DNA from: Roseibium aquae
GTDB taxonomy: Bacteria > Pseudomonadota > Alphaproteobacteria > Rhizobiales > Stappiaceae
NCBI RefSeq assembly: GCF_008711285.1
Contig: NZ_VXDC01000012.1
Location: 1-64,000 of the forward strand
DNA: 64,000 nt
Reading direction: 5' to 3'
Shown here: one piece after another, positions 1 through 8,582 of the stretch
Layout of the letters: each line of letters opens with the position of its first letter
Position numbering within the stretch: position 1 is the first letter of the stretch
Notes under the pieces: model-generated
Databases searched by the model: none
Told to the model about the DNA's origin: nothing
The model's input: the letters and a program-made list of their open reading frames with translations, nothing else
Position numbers and translations under genes: made by a program

Positions 1-54
1 TTCATCGATCCGGATCACGTTGCTCATCTCTTTGCCGTCGTCGTCATCAGTCAT
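1..54 (-). CDS. Probable IS256-family transposase, N-terminal fragment cut by the window edge
   Basis: Eighteen codons are visible, starting at an ATG at 54-52 behind a GGGAGC ribosome-binding site. The peptide reads MTDDDDGKEMSNVIRIDE. From memory, many alphaproteobacterial IS256 (Mutator) transposases begin with an acidic stretch followed by SNVIR-DEA, and this matches; the catalytic domain would lie outside the window. The other possible ATG, at 59-57, stops after two codons. The call rests on a short N-terminus only, so confidence is limited. Confidence 0.45.
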   Translation of the reverse strand, partial: MTDDDDGKEMSNVIRIDE

Positions 55-192
55 GCCATGCTCCCTTCAATCAGAATAAAGGGAACCGTACCAACCTGAA
101 AATGTGCGAAAAATTTTGTACGTTATCTGAGCGCCCCGGGTGCGCGAGGCAAATCTTCCAAGACGCGAATTCCGGGAGGCAATCCAACGGAA
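55..192. other. Intergenic stretch, probable end of the insertion element
   Basis: This stretch has no gene. It holds the leader of the putative transposase and an AT-richer part at about 95-130 (GTGCGAAAAATTTTGTACG) that could include the terminal inverted repeat of the element. The partner end is outside the window, so neither the element boundary nor a target-site duplication can be fixed here. Confidence 0.3.
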
Positions 193-219
193 AAAGCCCC
201 GGCGACACCCCGGGGCTTT
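193..219 (-). terminator. Rho-independent terminator of the peptide ABC importer operon
   Basis: A perfect 10-bp stem, AAAGCCCCGG with CCGGGGCTTT around a 7-nt loop, is followed on the minus strand by CTTTTTCC. It lies about 150 bp past the stop of the last ABC gene. The plus-strand side is also followed by a short T run, so it may act in both directions and isolate the operon from the element on the left. Confidence 0.75.
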
Positions 220-266
220 GTTATGGTCTCGATCTCCCGTCCGGGACGGGCGACTGCCCGCAGATC

Positions 267-367
267 TAGAGCATTTCTCGTGAAAGCTGAATCACTTGAA
301 ATGCTCTATGTTCCTGTTTTTACGCAATTTCGCAAGCGTAAAAGTCTCCACCTTTTACTGAAATTGC
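267..367. repeat. Nested palindromic intergenic element overlapping the stop region of the last ABC gene
   Basis: Three inverted pairs follow one another: TAGAGCATTTC at 267-277 with GAAATGCTCTA at 298-308; TTTTACGC at 318-325 with GCGTAAAA at 336-343; and GCAATTTC at 324-331 with GAAATTGC at 360-367. The last two overlap and would compete as RNA. The outermost right arm runs into the TAG stop of the upstream gene at 369-371. The AGAGCATTTC and GAAATTGCTCT ends suggest a dispersed REP-like family, but only this copy is visible here. Confidence 0.6.
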
Positions 368-368
368 T

Positions 369-1358
369 CTAGGCTGCCTCCATTTCCACGGCGAAGCAGG
401 CGGCCCGGCCGGTCGCAGTCGCATAATCGTCGGGTGTTTCGATCTTGCACCGGTCCATGGCCCGCGGGCAACGCGGATGGAAAGCGCAGCCCGGTGGCGG
501 ACTGATAGGATTGGGGATCTCACCCTCGACCGGATTGCGCCGGCGGCCGGACATGGCCAGATCCGGCACCGCATCCAGGAGCATCTTCGTGTAGGGATGC
601 TGGGGCGCGCGGAACAGGGTCTTGCCTTCCGCGACCTCGACCAGACGCCCAAGATACAGAACACCGATGCGCGTGGCCATATGGCGCACAACGGACAGGT
701 CGTGGCTGATGAACAGATAGGTCAGCCCCAACTCGTCCTGCAGATCGCGCATGAGGTTGAGGATCTGGGCCTGCACGGAAACGTCGAGCGCCGAGGTCGG
801 CTCGTCACAGACGATGAACTCAGGCTTCGACGACAGGGCCCGGGCGATCGCGATCCGCTGACGCTGGCCGCCGGAAAACTCATGCGGATATTTTTCCGCG
901 TCCTTGGCCGAAAGGCCCACCGTGTCGAGCAGTTTCCCCACCTGGTTCGCCGCTTCAGCGCCCTTGGCCAGCCCGAAGGTGTGGATCGGCTCGGCGATGA
1001 TATCCCCCACCCGCCAGCGCGGATTGAGGCTCGCGAACGGGTCTTGAAAAATCATCTGGAAGCGGCGGCGGATGGTCCGCATCGCCACGCCGGTCGTTCC
1101 CGTGATCGGCTGGCCGTCGAACAGGATTGTCCCCGAAGAGACAGGCAGCAACCCGACGACCATTTTCGCAATGGTCGACTTGCCGGATCCAGATTCGCCC
1201 ACCAGTGCGAAGGTCTCGCCGCGCTTGATCTCGAAGTTCACTTCAGCAACGGCGGTGAGAAGCTGTTTTTCCTCGCGTTCGATCACGCGGTTCAGCCAGG
1301 GTTTGGAAACATCGAAGCGGCGCCAAAGCCCTTCGACGCGGACCAACGCATCAGACAT
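369..1358 (-). CDS. Oligopeptide/dipeptide ABC importer, ATP-binding protein (OppF/DppF type)
   Basis: A 329-residue ATPase that energises a peptide-type importer from the cytoplasmic side. Visible motifs are Walker A GESGSGKST (about 54), signature FSGGQRQR (about 166), Walker B VCDEPTSALD (about 189) and the H-loop SHD. The C-terminal oligopeptide-HPY tail has its usual cysteines (GCAFHPRC..DRC). An upstream ATG would extend it by 40 residues into the preceding ATPase gene; the start at 1358 fits the family and overlaps the preceding stop by 8 bases, suggesting coupled translation. It is the last gene of the operon. The exact substrate cannot be read from the sequence. Confidence 0.93.
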   Translation of the reverse strand: MSDALVRVEGLWRRFDVSKPWLNRVIEREEKQLLTAVAEVNFEIKRGETFALVGESGSGKSTIAKMVVGLLPVSSGTILFDGQPITGTTGVAMRTIRRRFQMIFQDPFASLNPRWRVGDIIAEPIHTFGLAKGAEAANQVGKLLDTVGLSAKDAEKYPHEFSGGQRQRIAIARALSSKPEFIVCDEPTSALDVSVQAQILNLMRDLQDELGLTYLFISHDLSVVRHMATRIGVLYLGRLVEVAEGKTLFRAPQHPYTKMLLDAVPDLAMSGRRRNPVEGEIPNPISPPPGCAFHPRCPRAMDRCKIETPDDYATATGRAACFAVEMEAA

Positions 1359-2334
1359 GTGCGCTCTCCTTTTCATAGAGCCAGCAGGCCACTTGCCGGT
1401 TGTCCGGACGCTCGATCGGATCCGGACGGTCGACATGGCACTTGGCAAATGCTTCGCCGCAGCGCGGATTGAACGCACAGCCTGTGGGAATAGCGGTCAG
1501 CCGCGGCATCGATCCGGGGATTTGCACCAGCCGGTCCTCATCGTGGCTGAGCGTGGGGATCGACCCCATCAGGCCCTTGGTATAGGGGTGCTCGGCCTTC
1601 GTGATCACATCGTGGACCGGGCCGATCTCCGCCAAACGGCCAGCGTAGAGAACGGCGACGCGGTCCGCAGTCTCGGCAATCACGCCCATGTCATGCGTGA
1701 TCAGCATGACGGACGCGCCCCGCTCCATGCAAATCTCCTTGATCAGGTCGATGATCTGCGCCTGCACGGACACATCGAGCGCCGTGGTCGGCTCATCGGC
1801 GATCACCAGTTCCGGCTCCGCCGCCAGAGCAAGCGCGATCACCACGCGCTGGCGCATCCCGCCGGAGAAATGGTGCGGATAATCGTCGATCCGCCGGCGG
1901 GCGGCGGGAATACCGACCCGGTCGAGCAGAGCAATGGCGCGCTCCCGGGCTTCCTTCCGGGACACTGGAAGGTGCGTCAGGATCGTTTCGGTCAATTGTT
2001 GGGATACCGTGTAGAGCGGATTGAGGCTCGTCAACGGGTCCTGGAAGACCATCCCGATCCGCTTGCCCCGGATCCGCCGCATGGCTTCGCGGGTCAGATG
2101 ATCGATCCGTTCGCCGCGCAGGCGGATCTCGCCGCCGGCAATGCGGCCCGGCGGCTCAAGCAATCCGATGATGGCCGCGCCGGTCAAGGATTTGCCGGCG
2201 CCGGACTCACCCACCACGCCGAGCACTTCGCCCGGATGGATGTCGAAGGAGACCTTGTTGATGGCGGTCAGGGTGCCGCGCCGGGTCGGAAACTCGACGA
2301 CCAGGTCGCGGACGGACAAAAGAGGCTCTGCCAT
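1351..2334 (-). CDS. Oligopeptide/dipeptide ABC importer, ATP-binding protein (OppD/DppD type)
   Basis: A 327-residue ATPase paired with the downstream OppF-type subunit. It shows Walker A GESGAGKS (about 43), signature FSGGMRQR (about 155), Walker B VIADEPTTALD and the C-terminal cysteine tail (GCAFNPRC..KC..ACW) typical of this subfamily. It begins three bases after the stop of the permease gene, so the five genes form one tight operon. Two distinct ATPases per importer is normal for Opp/Dpp systems. Confidence 0.93.
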   Translation of the reverse strand: MAEPLLSVRDLVVEFPTRRGTLTAINKVSFDIHPGEVLGVVGESGAGKSLTGAAIIGLLEPPGRIAGGEIRLRGERIDHLTREAMRRIRGKRIGMVFQDPLTSLNPLYTVSQQLTETILTHLPVSRKEARERAIALLDRVGIPAARRRIDDYPHHFSGGMRQRVVIALALAAEPELVIADEPTTALDVSVQAQIIDLIKEICMERGASVMLITHDMGVIAETADRVAVLYAGRLAEIGPVHDVITKAEHPYTKGLMGSIPTLSHDEDRLVQIPGSMPRLTAIPTGCAFNPRCGEAFAKCHVDRPDPIERPDNRQVACWLYEKESAHV

Positions 2335-2337
2335 GGC

Positions 2338-3252
2338 CTACCTCAAACGCGGGTTGAGCGCATCGCGCAGCCAGTCACCCAGAAGGTTGACCGAAAGCGC
2401 CAGCGCCAGAAGGGCGACGGACGGGAAGAGCAGGATCCACCACTCTCCGGAGAACAGGAAGCCCTGGCCAATGCGGATCAAGGTTCCGAGCGAGGGTTGT
2501 GTGGGCGGTACTCCGACACCCAGGAACGAAAGCGTCGCCTCGGCGATGATGGCCAGCGCCAGGTGAATCGTGGCGATCACAAGCACGGGACCGAGAACAT
2601 TCGGCAGGATATGGGACACGACAATCCGTGTCGGATGCACGCCGATCACGCGGGCGGCCTGCACATATTCCTTGTTCTTCTCCACCATGGCGGAGCCGCG
2701 CACAACACGGGCGAAAGGCACCCAGTCCGACAGGCCAATCGACACGATCAACACCCAGATGGCAAGATCCTCGCGCATGTCCTGCGGGATGAATCCCCGC
2801 GCCACACCGAAGATGAGCAGGGCGATCAGGATCGAGGGAAAGGACATCTGCACATCGGCAATCCGCATCAGCAGGCTGTCCACCCAGCCGCCGCGCCAGC
2901 CGGCGATCAGGCCGAGCGTGATACCCATGACCATGGCGAAGACGACGGCGGCAAAGCCCACGAACAACGAAATGCGCGCCCCGTACAAAATGGCGGACAG
3001 GATATCGCGCCCCTGATCATCGGTCCCGAGAATGAACGTGTTGCCTGTGAACGCGTTCGGCGTCCCAGGGGGTGTGAAACCGTCCATCAGGTTCAAGGTG
3101 GCCGGATTAAAGGGCTCATGCGGCGCGATCCAGGGCGCCAACACGGCGGATAGAATAATCGTCAGCGCCACGATGGCGGCCACCATGGCGACCGGTGAAT
3201 GGCGGAACGAATAGGCGACATCGCTGTCCCAGGCACGGGCGAAGCGGTTCAT
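2338..3252 (-). CDS. Peptide ABC importer, inner-membrane permease (OppC/DppC type)
   Basis: A 304-residue permease with the short N-terminal OppC extension (MNRFARAWDS..) and a first membrane segment near residues 20-45. The EAA contact loop (EYVQAARVIGVHPTRI..HILPN) that docks on the ATPases is present. The start at 3252 has a good ribosome-binding site (AGGGAGAA, 7 nt upstream); a longer ORF reading from 3306 has none. About 115 bp separate it from the upstream permease gene. Confidence 0.92.
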   Translation of the reverse strand: MNRFARAWDSDVAYSFRHSPVAMVAAIVALTIILSAVLAPWIAPHEPFNPATLNLMDGFTPPGTPNAFTGNTFILGTDDQGRDILSAILYGARISLFVGFAAVVFAMVMGITLGLIAGWRGGWVDSLLMRIADVQMSFPSILIALLIFGVARGFIPQDMREDLAIWVLIVSIGLSDWVPFARVVRGSAMVEKNKEYVQAARVIGVHPTRIVVSHILPNVLGPVLVIATIHLALAIIAEATLSFLGVGVPPTQPSLGTLIRIGQGFLFSGEWWILLFPSVALLALALSVNLLGDWLRDALNPRLR

Positions 3253-3368
3253 TTCAATTCTCCCTGAAGCGCGGCCGTGGCCGCCGCGCGGGCGGCTGTC
3301 CGGCACGAACGGGACACAAAGCGGAAAAAGGCGAATGGGACACGGCTGATCAACATGGCGTCATCCCA

Positions 3369-4352
3369 TCAATGGCCGGGCGCCGCGCGGTCGACGCGCA
3401 ACCGCGGATCGACGACATAGTAAAGGAGGTCAACGATCAGATTGATCACCACGAATATGAAGGAGATGAGCAGCAGGTATGCGGCCATGACCGGCACGTC
3501 CACAAACTGAACCGAATTGATGAACAAGGCACCAACCCCCGGCCACTGGAAGACCGTCTCCGTGATGATCGCGAAAGCGATGATCGAGCCCATCTGGAGA
3601 CCGGCGATCGTGATCACGGGAACCAGGGTGTTTTTCAAGGCATGGCCGAAATTGATGGCGCGGTTGCTCAGGCCCCTTGCACGCGCGAACTTGATGTAAT
3701 CGGTGCGCAGGACTTCGAGCATCTCGGAGCGGACCAGGCGCATGATCAGCGTCATCTGATAAAGGCCAAGGGTAATGACCGGAAGCACCAGGGACGCGCG
3801 GCCGGATTCGGTCAAAAATCCGGTTGTCCACGATCCGAGATCCACCGTCTCGCCCCGGCCAAAACTTGGCAGCCACTGGAGTTCAACGGCAAAGACCCAG
3901 ATCAACAAGACACCGATCAGGAATGTGGGAAGCGAGACGCCGATGAGCGACACCGCCATGATGGAGTTCGATCCCACGCCGCGCCGGTTCAACGCGGTAT
4001 AGACCCCGAGGCCCACCCCCACGATGAAGGCGACAATCCCGGAAATCAGTGCCAGTTCCAGCGTCGCGGGCAAGCGTGACAAGATCAGTTCCATGACGGG
4101 CTGTTGCAAGCGGTAGGACAAGCCGAAATCGCCGGTCACGGCCCGGGATAAGAAATCCCAAAACTGAACGACAATCGGATCGTTCAGGCCCAGGCGCTCG
4201 CGCAATTCGGCGCGGTCCTGAAGAGTGGCCTCCTGCCCCAGCATCGTCGCGACCGGATCGCCGACATAGCGGAACAGGGAAAAAGAAACCAATGCGACGA
4301 CCAGCATCACCAGGATGGACTGGACGATGCGGCGCAAGATGAAGGCGATCAT
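3369..4352 (-). CDS. Peptide ABC importer, inner-membrane permease (OppB/DppB type)
   Basis: A 327-residue permease. The N-terminus (MIAFILRRIVQSILVMLVV) and the following periplasmic segment with the LGLNDP-type motif are standard for OppB/DppB. Several hydrophobic helices follow, then an EAA loop (DYIKFARARGLSNRAI). It sits 67 bp after the binding-protein gene, with a strong stem-loop in that gap that probably lowers its expression relative to the binding protein. Confidence 0.92.
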   Translation of the reverse strand: MIAFILRRIVQSILVMLVVALVSFSLFRYVGDPVATMLGQEATLQDRAELRERLGLNDPIVVQFWDFLSRAVTGDFGLSYRLQQPVMELILSRLPATLELALISGIVAFIVGVGLGVYTALNRRGVGSNSIMAVSLIGVSLPTFLIGVLLIWVFAVELQWLPSFGRGETVDLGSWTTGFLTESGRASLVLPVITLGLYQMTLIMRLVRSEMLEVLRTDYIKFARARGLSNRAINFGHALKNTLVPVITIAGLQMGSIIAFAIITETVFQWPGVGALFINSVQFVDVPVMAAYLLLISFIFVVINLIVDLLYYVVDPRLRVDRAAPGH

Positions 4353-4372
4353 TTAAAGACCCCGGAAATGCG

Positions 4373-4402
4373 CCGGAGGCCCTTGCAAGCAAGGGCCTCC
4401 GG
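4373..4402 (-). promoter_or_regulatory. Large intercistronic stem-loop between binding-protein and permease genes
   Basis: A perfect 14-bp inverted repeat, CCGGAGGCCCTTGC with GCAAGGGCCTCCGG around a 2-nt centre, lies 17 bp past the binding-protein stop. No strong T run follows on the minus strand, so it is better read as an mRNA-stabilising or attenuating structure than as a full terminator. Such elements commonly keep binding protein in excess over membrane subunits. Confidence 0.7.
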
Positions 4403-4419
4403 ATTTGTTCTGTTTTTGA

Positions 4420-6021
4420 TTATTCGAAGACAACGTCCGTCATTTTCGGAGTGTTTTCCGGGTGCACGTCAAGTTTCACGCCTTCGCGGGTCGCGTAGGC
4501 CAGAAGCTGGTTATGCACCGGCAGAAGCACGCGGTCCGCCTGGAGCTGAGCCCAGATCTGACCGATCATTTCGTTGCGCTTCTCAAGATCGACTTCCGTT
4601 GCGATGGCTTGCATCATTTCGTCAAGTTCAGGGTTGGAATAGCGCGAACCGTTCCAGCCGCCGAGCGTGCCGTTGTCCGTGTGGACCAGGAAGTTGAAGA
4701 TGTAGGAGCTGTCGAAGGTCGGAACGCCCCACCCGAGAAGGTAGAAGTCGGTCGTCCGGTTCGAGATCAGCGGGAAGTGCAAGCTGCGCGACTGCGACAC
4801 CAGATTGGCGTTGATGCCGATGCGGCCCAGCATCCCGACATATGCCTGACAGATCGCTTCGTCGTTCAAGTAGCGGTCGTTCGGGCAGTTCAGATCGACC
4901 GAGAACCCGTCCGGATATCCGGCTTCCGCGAGCAAGGCCTTGGCCTTGTCCACATCAGGCAACTCATACTTGTCGAGTTCTTCGGTCCAACCGTTCACGA
5001 AGGGCGGCATGGCCACACCCGTCGGAAGGGATTGGCCGCGCATCACGACTTTCATGATGGCATCGCGGTCCAGGGCAAGGGCCATGGCTTCGCGAACTTC
5101 CGGCTTCTTGAACGGGTTGTCGTCGACATTGGCCGAAATCAGCTTGTCCGAACCCATGTCGTAGGCAAAGAAGATCACCCGGTTTTCCGGGCCGGTCGTG
5201 ACATTGATGCCCGCTGTGTTCTGGAGACGGGCGATGTCCTGCACGGGCACATCCTGGACCAGGTCCACCTCGCCGGACAGAAGCGCTGCGACACGGGTCG
5301 CCTCTTCCTTGATCGGCGTGTAGATGATTTCCGTCACTTGCGGCTTCTCGTCCCAGTGACCGTCGAAGTGTTGCATGACGGTCCGGACCTCAGGGTCGCG
5401 GGAAATCAGCTTGTAAGGCCCGGTGCCGTTGGTGTTCCGGGTCGAGAACTTTTCTTCGCCGGCGTCATAGTTTTGCGGCGCCACGACATCGTTGGCCTCG
5501 GACCAGCCCTTGTCCATGATGAAGAAGTTGGTCAGGTTGTTCGGGTAAAGCGGCGACGGGCCGTCCATCTTGATGTGAACGGTATAGTCGTCGATTGCCT
5601 CGGCACCCACGACATTGGCGTGCAGGCCCTTGAAGTCGGACGCTTCATGACGCACGCGTTCAACGGAGAACACGACGTCTTCGGCGGTCAGGTCTTCACC
5701 GCCGTGAAACTTCACACCTTCACGCAGCTTGAACACCCAGACGGTCGGATCGTCCGGATGAATGGACCATTCGGTTGCGAGGCGCGGCTCAAGCGTTCCG
5801 TCAACTTCACGATCTACCAGCGTCTCGTAAATGTGATGCATAACGGCCGTTGTCGGGCCCTCGTTTTGCGAATGCGGGTCAAGCGTCAGGGCGTCGCCAA
5901 CGCGGGCCCAACGGATCGTTTCGGCGCTGGCGGGCGCAAGCGCGAAAGCCAGTGCCGCGCTGGCAACGAGCGCGCTGGTCGTGCGCCGCGTCGTCGCGGA
6001 CCGCAGAAAATCAAACCCCAT
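4420..6021 (-). CDS. Periplasmic peptide/solute-binding protein of an ABC importer (SBP family 5)
   Basis: A 533-residue periplasmic receptor that captures the substrate for the downstream permease and ATPase genes. A signal peptide ends near residue 33 (ALAPASA before ETIRWA). The mature protein shows the family-5 hallmarks DALTLDPHS, LATEWS..DDPTVWVFKLREGVKFH and a C-terminal region giving YSNPELDEMM. It is the first gene of the operon. Family 5 covers di- and oligopeptides, nickel and opines; no metal-specific neighbour is present, so a peptide is most likely but unproven. Confidence 0.9.
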   Translation of the reverse strand: MGFDFLRSATTRRTTSALVASAALAFALAPASAETIRWARVGDALTLDPHSQNEGPTTAVMHHIYETLVDREVDGTLEPRLATEWSIHPDDPTVWVFKLREGVKFHGGEDLTAEDVVFSVERVRHEASDFKGLHANVVGAEAIDDYTVHIKMDGPSPLYPNNLTNFFIMDKGWSEANDVVAPQNYDAGEEKFSTRNTNGTGPYKLISRDPEVRTVMQHFDGHWDEKPQVTEIIYTPIKEEATRVAALLSGEVDLVQDVPVQDIARLQNTAGINVTTGPENRVIFFAYDMGSDKLISANVDDNPFKKPEVREAMALALDRDAIMKVVMRGQSLPTGVAMPPFVNGWTEELDKYELPDVDKAKALLAEAGYPDGFSVDLNCPNDRYLNDEAICQAYVGMLGRIGINANLVSQSRSLHFPLISNRTTDFYLLGWGVPTFDSSYIFNFLVHTDNGTLGGWNGSRYSNPELDEMMQAIATEVDLEKRNEMIGQIWAQLQADRVLLPVHNQLLAYATREGVKLDVHPENTPKMTDVVFE

Positions 6022-6685
6022 GAATCACTCCTTCCATTATTATGCCTGGTTCCGGCCCAATGGCGCGCAACCGAACACCTCTGTTCCCCTCGTGGGCTTT
6101 TGGAGGAATTTTTTTCCTCTCTTGCGGAGCCATCCTCACGCGATGCCCCGCGTCCCAGTTTAGGTGGACCCACTTATGAAAAACAACGGAGCATCCTGCA
6201 ACGTTTAATGATGATTTTTGGCGGGAGAATTCCGCTCCAAGGCCATCGCGCCGGAAAATGCCGTAGCGTCGCAATGAATTTCCGTCGTTTTCAGGCCTTC
6301 CGCGGAACACGAAAAAACCATCGGCCGATCTGTTCCCGTCGAGGCAAACCAAATGGCAAAACAACCCGGAATATATTTATTCCCGGAATGCACGCGTTTT
6401 CACAAGAGATAGGTCAGGAGCACAGACATTGTCGGACACGGCACTCTGGCGAAAAAAAACCGCGCGGACCGGCACGGCTTTGATCCGCTCTAAACCGATC
6501 GGGGCCAACTCCTGCGTGAAAACGGGTTGGCCAGCCGTCTCCGGGCGAAGGCTCCATACCGGCGGCCAAGTTGGCCGGAAAAGCGGCCAACGGGCAGATT
6601 GCCATCGTTCTGCCGGGGGAGCTTCAGTCCGCATGCTCCCATCCGGCCCTGTCGATCCCTCCGGACCACAATCAGAAGCGGGGTC
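6022..6685. other. 660-bp gene-free stretch between the ABC operon and matB
   Basis: No convincing gene in any frame. It contains an imperfect hairpin GAGGAA-T run-TTCCTC near 6103-6120 in the ABC operon leader, an AT-rich imperfect inverted repeat around 6368-6390 (CCGGAATA..TATTCCCGG), and a GGGAGC/GCTCCC pair at 6617-6640 just downstream of the matB stop. The last could be a weak terminator for matB, but it lacks a T tract. Confidence 0.4.
6173..6201 (-). promoter_or_regulatory. Possible promoter of the ABC importer operon
   Basis: On the minus strand TTGCAG (6201-6196) and CATAAG (6178-6173) are 17 bp apart, a reasonable -35/-10 pair about 150 bp upstream of the binding-protein start. 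The match to consensus is only moderate and nothing else supports it. Confidence 0.3.
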
Positions 6686-8203
6686 TCACGCTGTGGTGAA
6701 CAAGCCCGCATAGGTCGCCCGGAGAATGTTTTTCTGGACCTTGCCCATCGTGTTGCGCGGCAGCGCATCGACCACGATCAACTTTTTCGGGAGCTTGAAC
6801 TTGGCGAGGGAAGCGGCCGTTTTTGCCAAGACCGAATCCAGATCCGGCGCTTCGCCCGGTTTGGCGACCAGAAGCCCGACGACGGTTTCACCAAAATCGG
6901 GATGCGGCACGCCGATCACGGCGCTTTCCACGACCCCGGGCTGTTCATCGAGGATCAGTTCGATCTCCTTGGGATAGATATTGTAGCCGCCGGAAATAAT
7001 CAGATCCTTGTTCCGCCCGACAATATGGACGTAACCGTCGGCATCGATCCTCCCAAGGTCCCCGGTGATGAAAAAGCCGTCCCCGCGCAGCTCTTCCGCG
7101 GTTTTTTCGGGCATGCGCCAGTAGCCTTTGAAGACATTCGGACCGCGCACCTCAATCTGCCCCACCTCCCCTTCCGGGACCATATCGCCCGTCTCGGCAT
7201 TGGTGACTTTGAGGTCAACACCCGGCAGCGGGAACCCCACCGTCCCCGCCCGCCGCTCACCCTCATAGGGGTTTGAGGTGTTCATGTTGGTCTCCGTCAT
7301 CCCGTAGCGTTCAAGGATGCGGTGGCCGGTGCGCCGCTCGAATTGCCGGTGGCTTTCGGCCAGAAGCGGCGCGCTGCCGGAGACGAATAGGCGCATGTGC
7401 CGGGTGAGCTCCCCCGTGAAACGATCATCGTCCAGCAAGCGGGTGTAGAATGTCGGCACGCCCATCATGCTGGTCGCGTCCGCAAGCGCGCCGATCACCG
7501 CGTCGGTGTCGAACTTCGGCAGGAAAATCATCGCACCGCCGGCCAGAAGCATCACGTTGGTCGCGACGAACAGGCCATGGGTGTGAAAGATCGGCAGCGC
7601 GTGCACCAGCACGTCGTTCGCCGTGAACCGCCAGTGATCGACCAGCGTTTGGGCATTGGACAAGAGATTGTTCTGGGTCAACATCGCCCCCTTCGAGCGC
7701 CCAGTTGTCCCGGATGTGTAAAGCAGCGCGGCCAGATCCTCACCGGACCGGGCCACCGTCCCGAACGTAAAGGGTTTGGAGGCCGCCTTGTTCATCAAGG
7801 TTCCGGTCCCCTCGCCCGACAGCGTTTCGACATTGGCTCCCAAACCCGCCGCGAGCGGTTCGAGAGTGGCTGACCGCGCCGGGTCGCAGACCACGCAGGC
7901 CGCCCCGCTGTTCTCGATGAAGTAGCTCATCTCGCCGGCGGTGTAGGCTGTGTTGAGCGGCAGGAAAATAACGCCGGCCTGAACACAGGCTGCGTAAAGG
8001 GCAAGGGCCTCCGGCGACTTCTCGATTTGCGCCGCCAACCGGTCGCCCGGCTGGAGGCCGGCATCGACCAGGACATGGGCAAACCGCGCGGCCTGTCTCA
8101 AAAACGCATCGTAGGTCAGGATGGCACCATCCGCCTGTCTCAGAAACGGTGTTTCCTTGCCCGTGTGACGCCCGAACAAGCGATCATACATGGGGTTCGT
8201 CAT
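6686..8203 (-). CDS. matB: Malonyl-CoA synthetase (malonate--CoA ligase)
   Basis: A 505-residue ANL-superfamily ligase that activates malonate with ATP and CoA to malonyl-CoA in the cytoplasm. Seen are the P-loop YTSGTTGRSKGAML (about 165), the adenylate motif RYGMTETNMNTSNPY (about 300), the hinge GDLGRIDADGYVHIVGRNKD and the catalytic Lys in NTMGKVQKN near the C-terminus. The TETNMNTSNPY stretch is characteristic of MatB as I know it, rather than of long-chain ligases. It is divergent from a TRAP transporter of matPQM type, which supports malonate. A related dicarboxylate or halo-acid cannot be excluded given the neighbouring dehalogenase. Confidence 0.85.
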   Translation of the reverse strand: MTNPMYDRLFGRHTGKETPFLRQADGAILTYDAFLRQAARFAHVLVDAGLQPGDRLAAQIEKSPEALALYAACVQAGVIFLPLNTAYTAGEMSYFIENSGAACVVCDPARSATLEPLAAGLGANVETLSGEGTGTLMNKAASKPFTFGTVARSGEDLAALLYTSGTTGRSKGAMLTQNNLLSNAQTLVDHWRFTANDVLVHALPIFHTHGLFVATNVMLLAGGAMIFLPKFDTDAVIGALADATSMMGVPTFYTRLLDDDRFTGELTRHMRLFVSGSAPLLAESHRQFERRTGHRILERYGMTETNMNTSNPYEGERRAGTVGFPLPGVDLKVTNAETGDMVPEGEVGQIEVRGPNVFKGYWRMPEKTAEELRGDGFFITGDLGRIDADGYVHIVGRNKDLIISGGYNIYPKEIELILDEQPGVVESAVIGVPHPDFGETVVGLLVAKPGEAPDLDSVLAKTAASLAKFKLPKKLIVVDALPRNTMGKVQKNILRATYAGLFTTA

Positions 8204-8582
8204 TGGAAGGACCCTTCAAGGATTGGTCACGGCATCAGCCGCGAATTTGGCAAAGGCGCATGGGCGCGTTACGGATGACGCGGAAAGGTGCCAGATCCGC
8301 CGTGATTCTGGAAATGGCTTCGGCCCTTGCCTCAAATGGCCATCAGGGAGTCGCCCTTGAAGTGCGTGAGGCGCGTGAAAGACACGGCAGACGGGGCTGC
8401 GGCCGAGGTTGCCGCCCCGGAGCCCGCTTTGCGCCGGGGCACGCGGTCGCGACGGGAAAGTCCTGCTCTTTGTTCTGAATTTCCCGTTCCCGACCTGGGC
8501 TTCAAGGCGTTATGGTTTCATCATGGGCGGTAAAGGCGGCGCCAGACAACAGATCGCACACGCCCCAACTTCGGGAGGAACC
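8204..8582. other. Divergent regulatory region between matB and the TRAP transporter
   Basis: This 379-bp stretch contains no supported gene. It must hold the two divergent promoters. I saw no clear GntR-type (MatR) operator and there is no regulator gene beside the module. The transporter gene has a strong ribosome-binding site, GGGAGGA, 4 nt before its ATG. Confidence 0.5.

Noticed and set aside
1072..3153. 693-codon open frame on the plus strand across the ABC importer genes
   Set aside because: It runs antisense through two well-supported ABC genes and encodes an Arg/His/Gln-rich, motif-free product.
4462..6483. 673-codon plus-strand frame opposite the binding-protein gene
   Set aside because: It is antisense to a signal-peptide-bearing binding protein with full family motifs and has no motif of its own.
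6686..8203. Generic long-chain acyl-CoA synthetase
   Set aside because: The TETNMNTSNPY motif and divergent TRAP transporter fit MatB better, though the substrate remains inferred.
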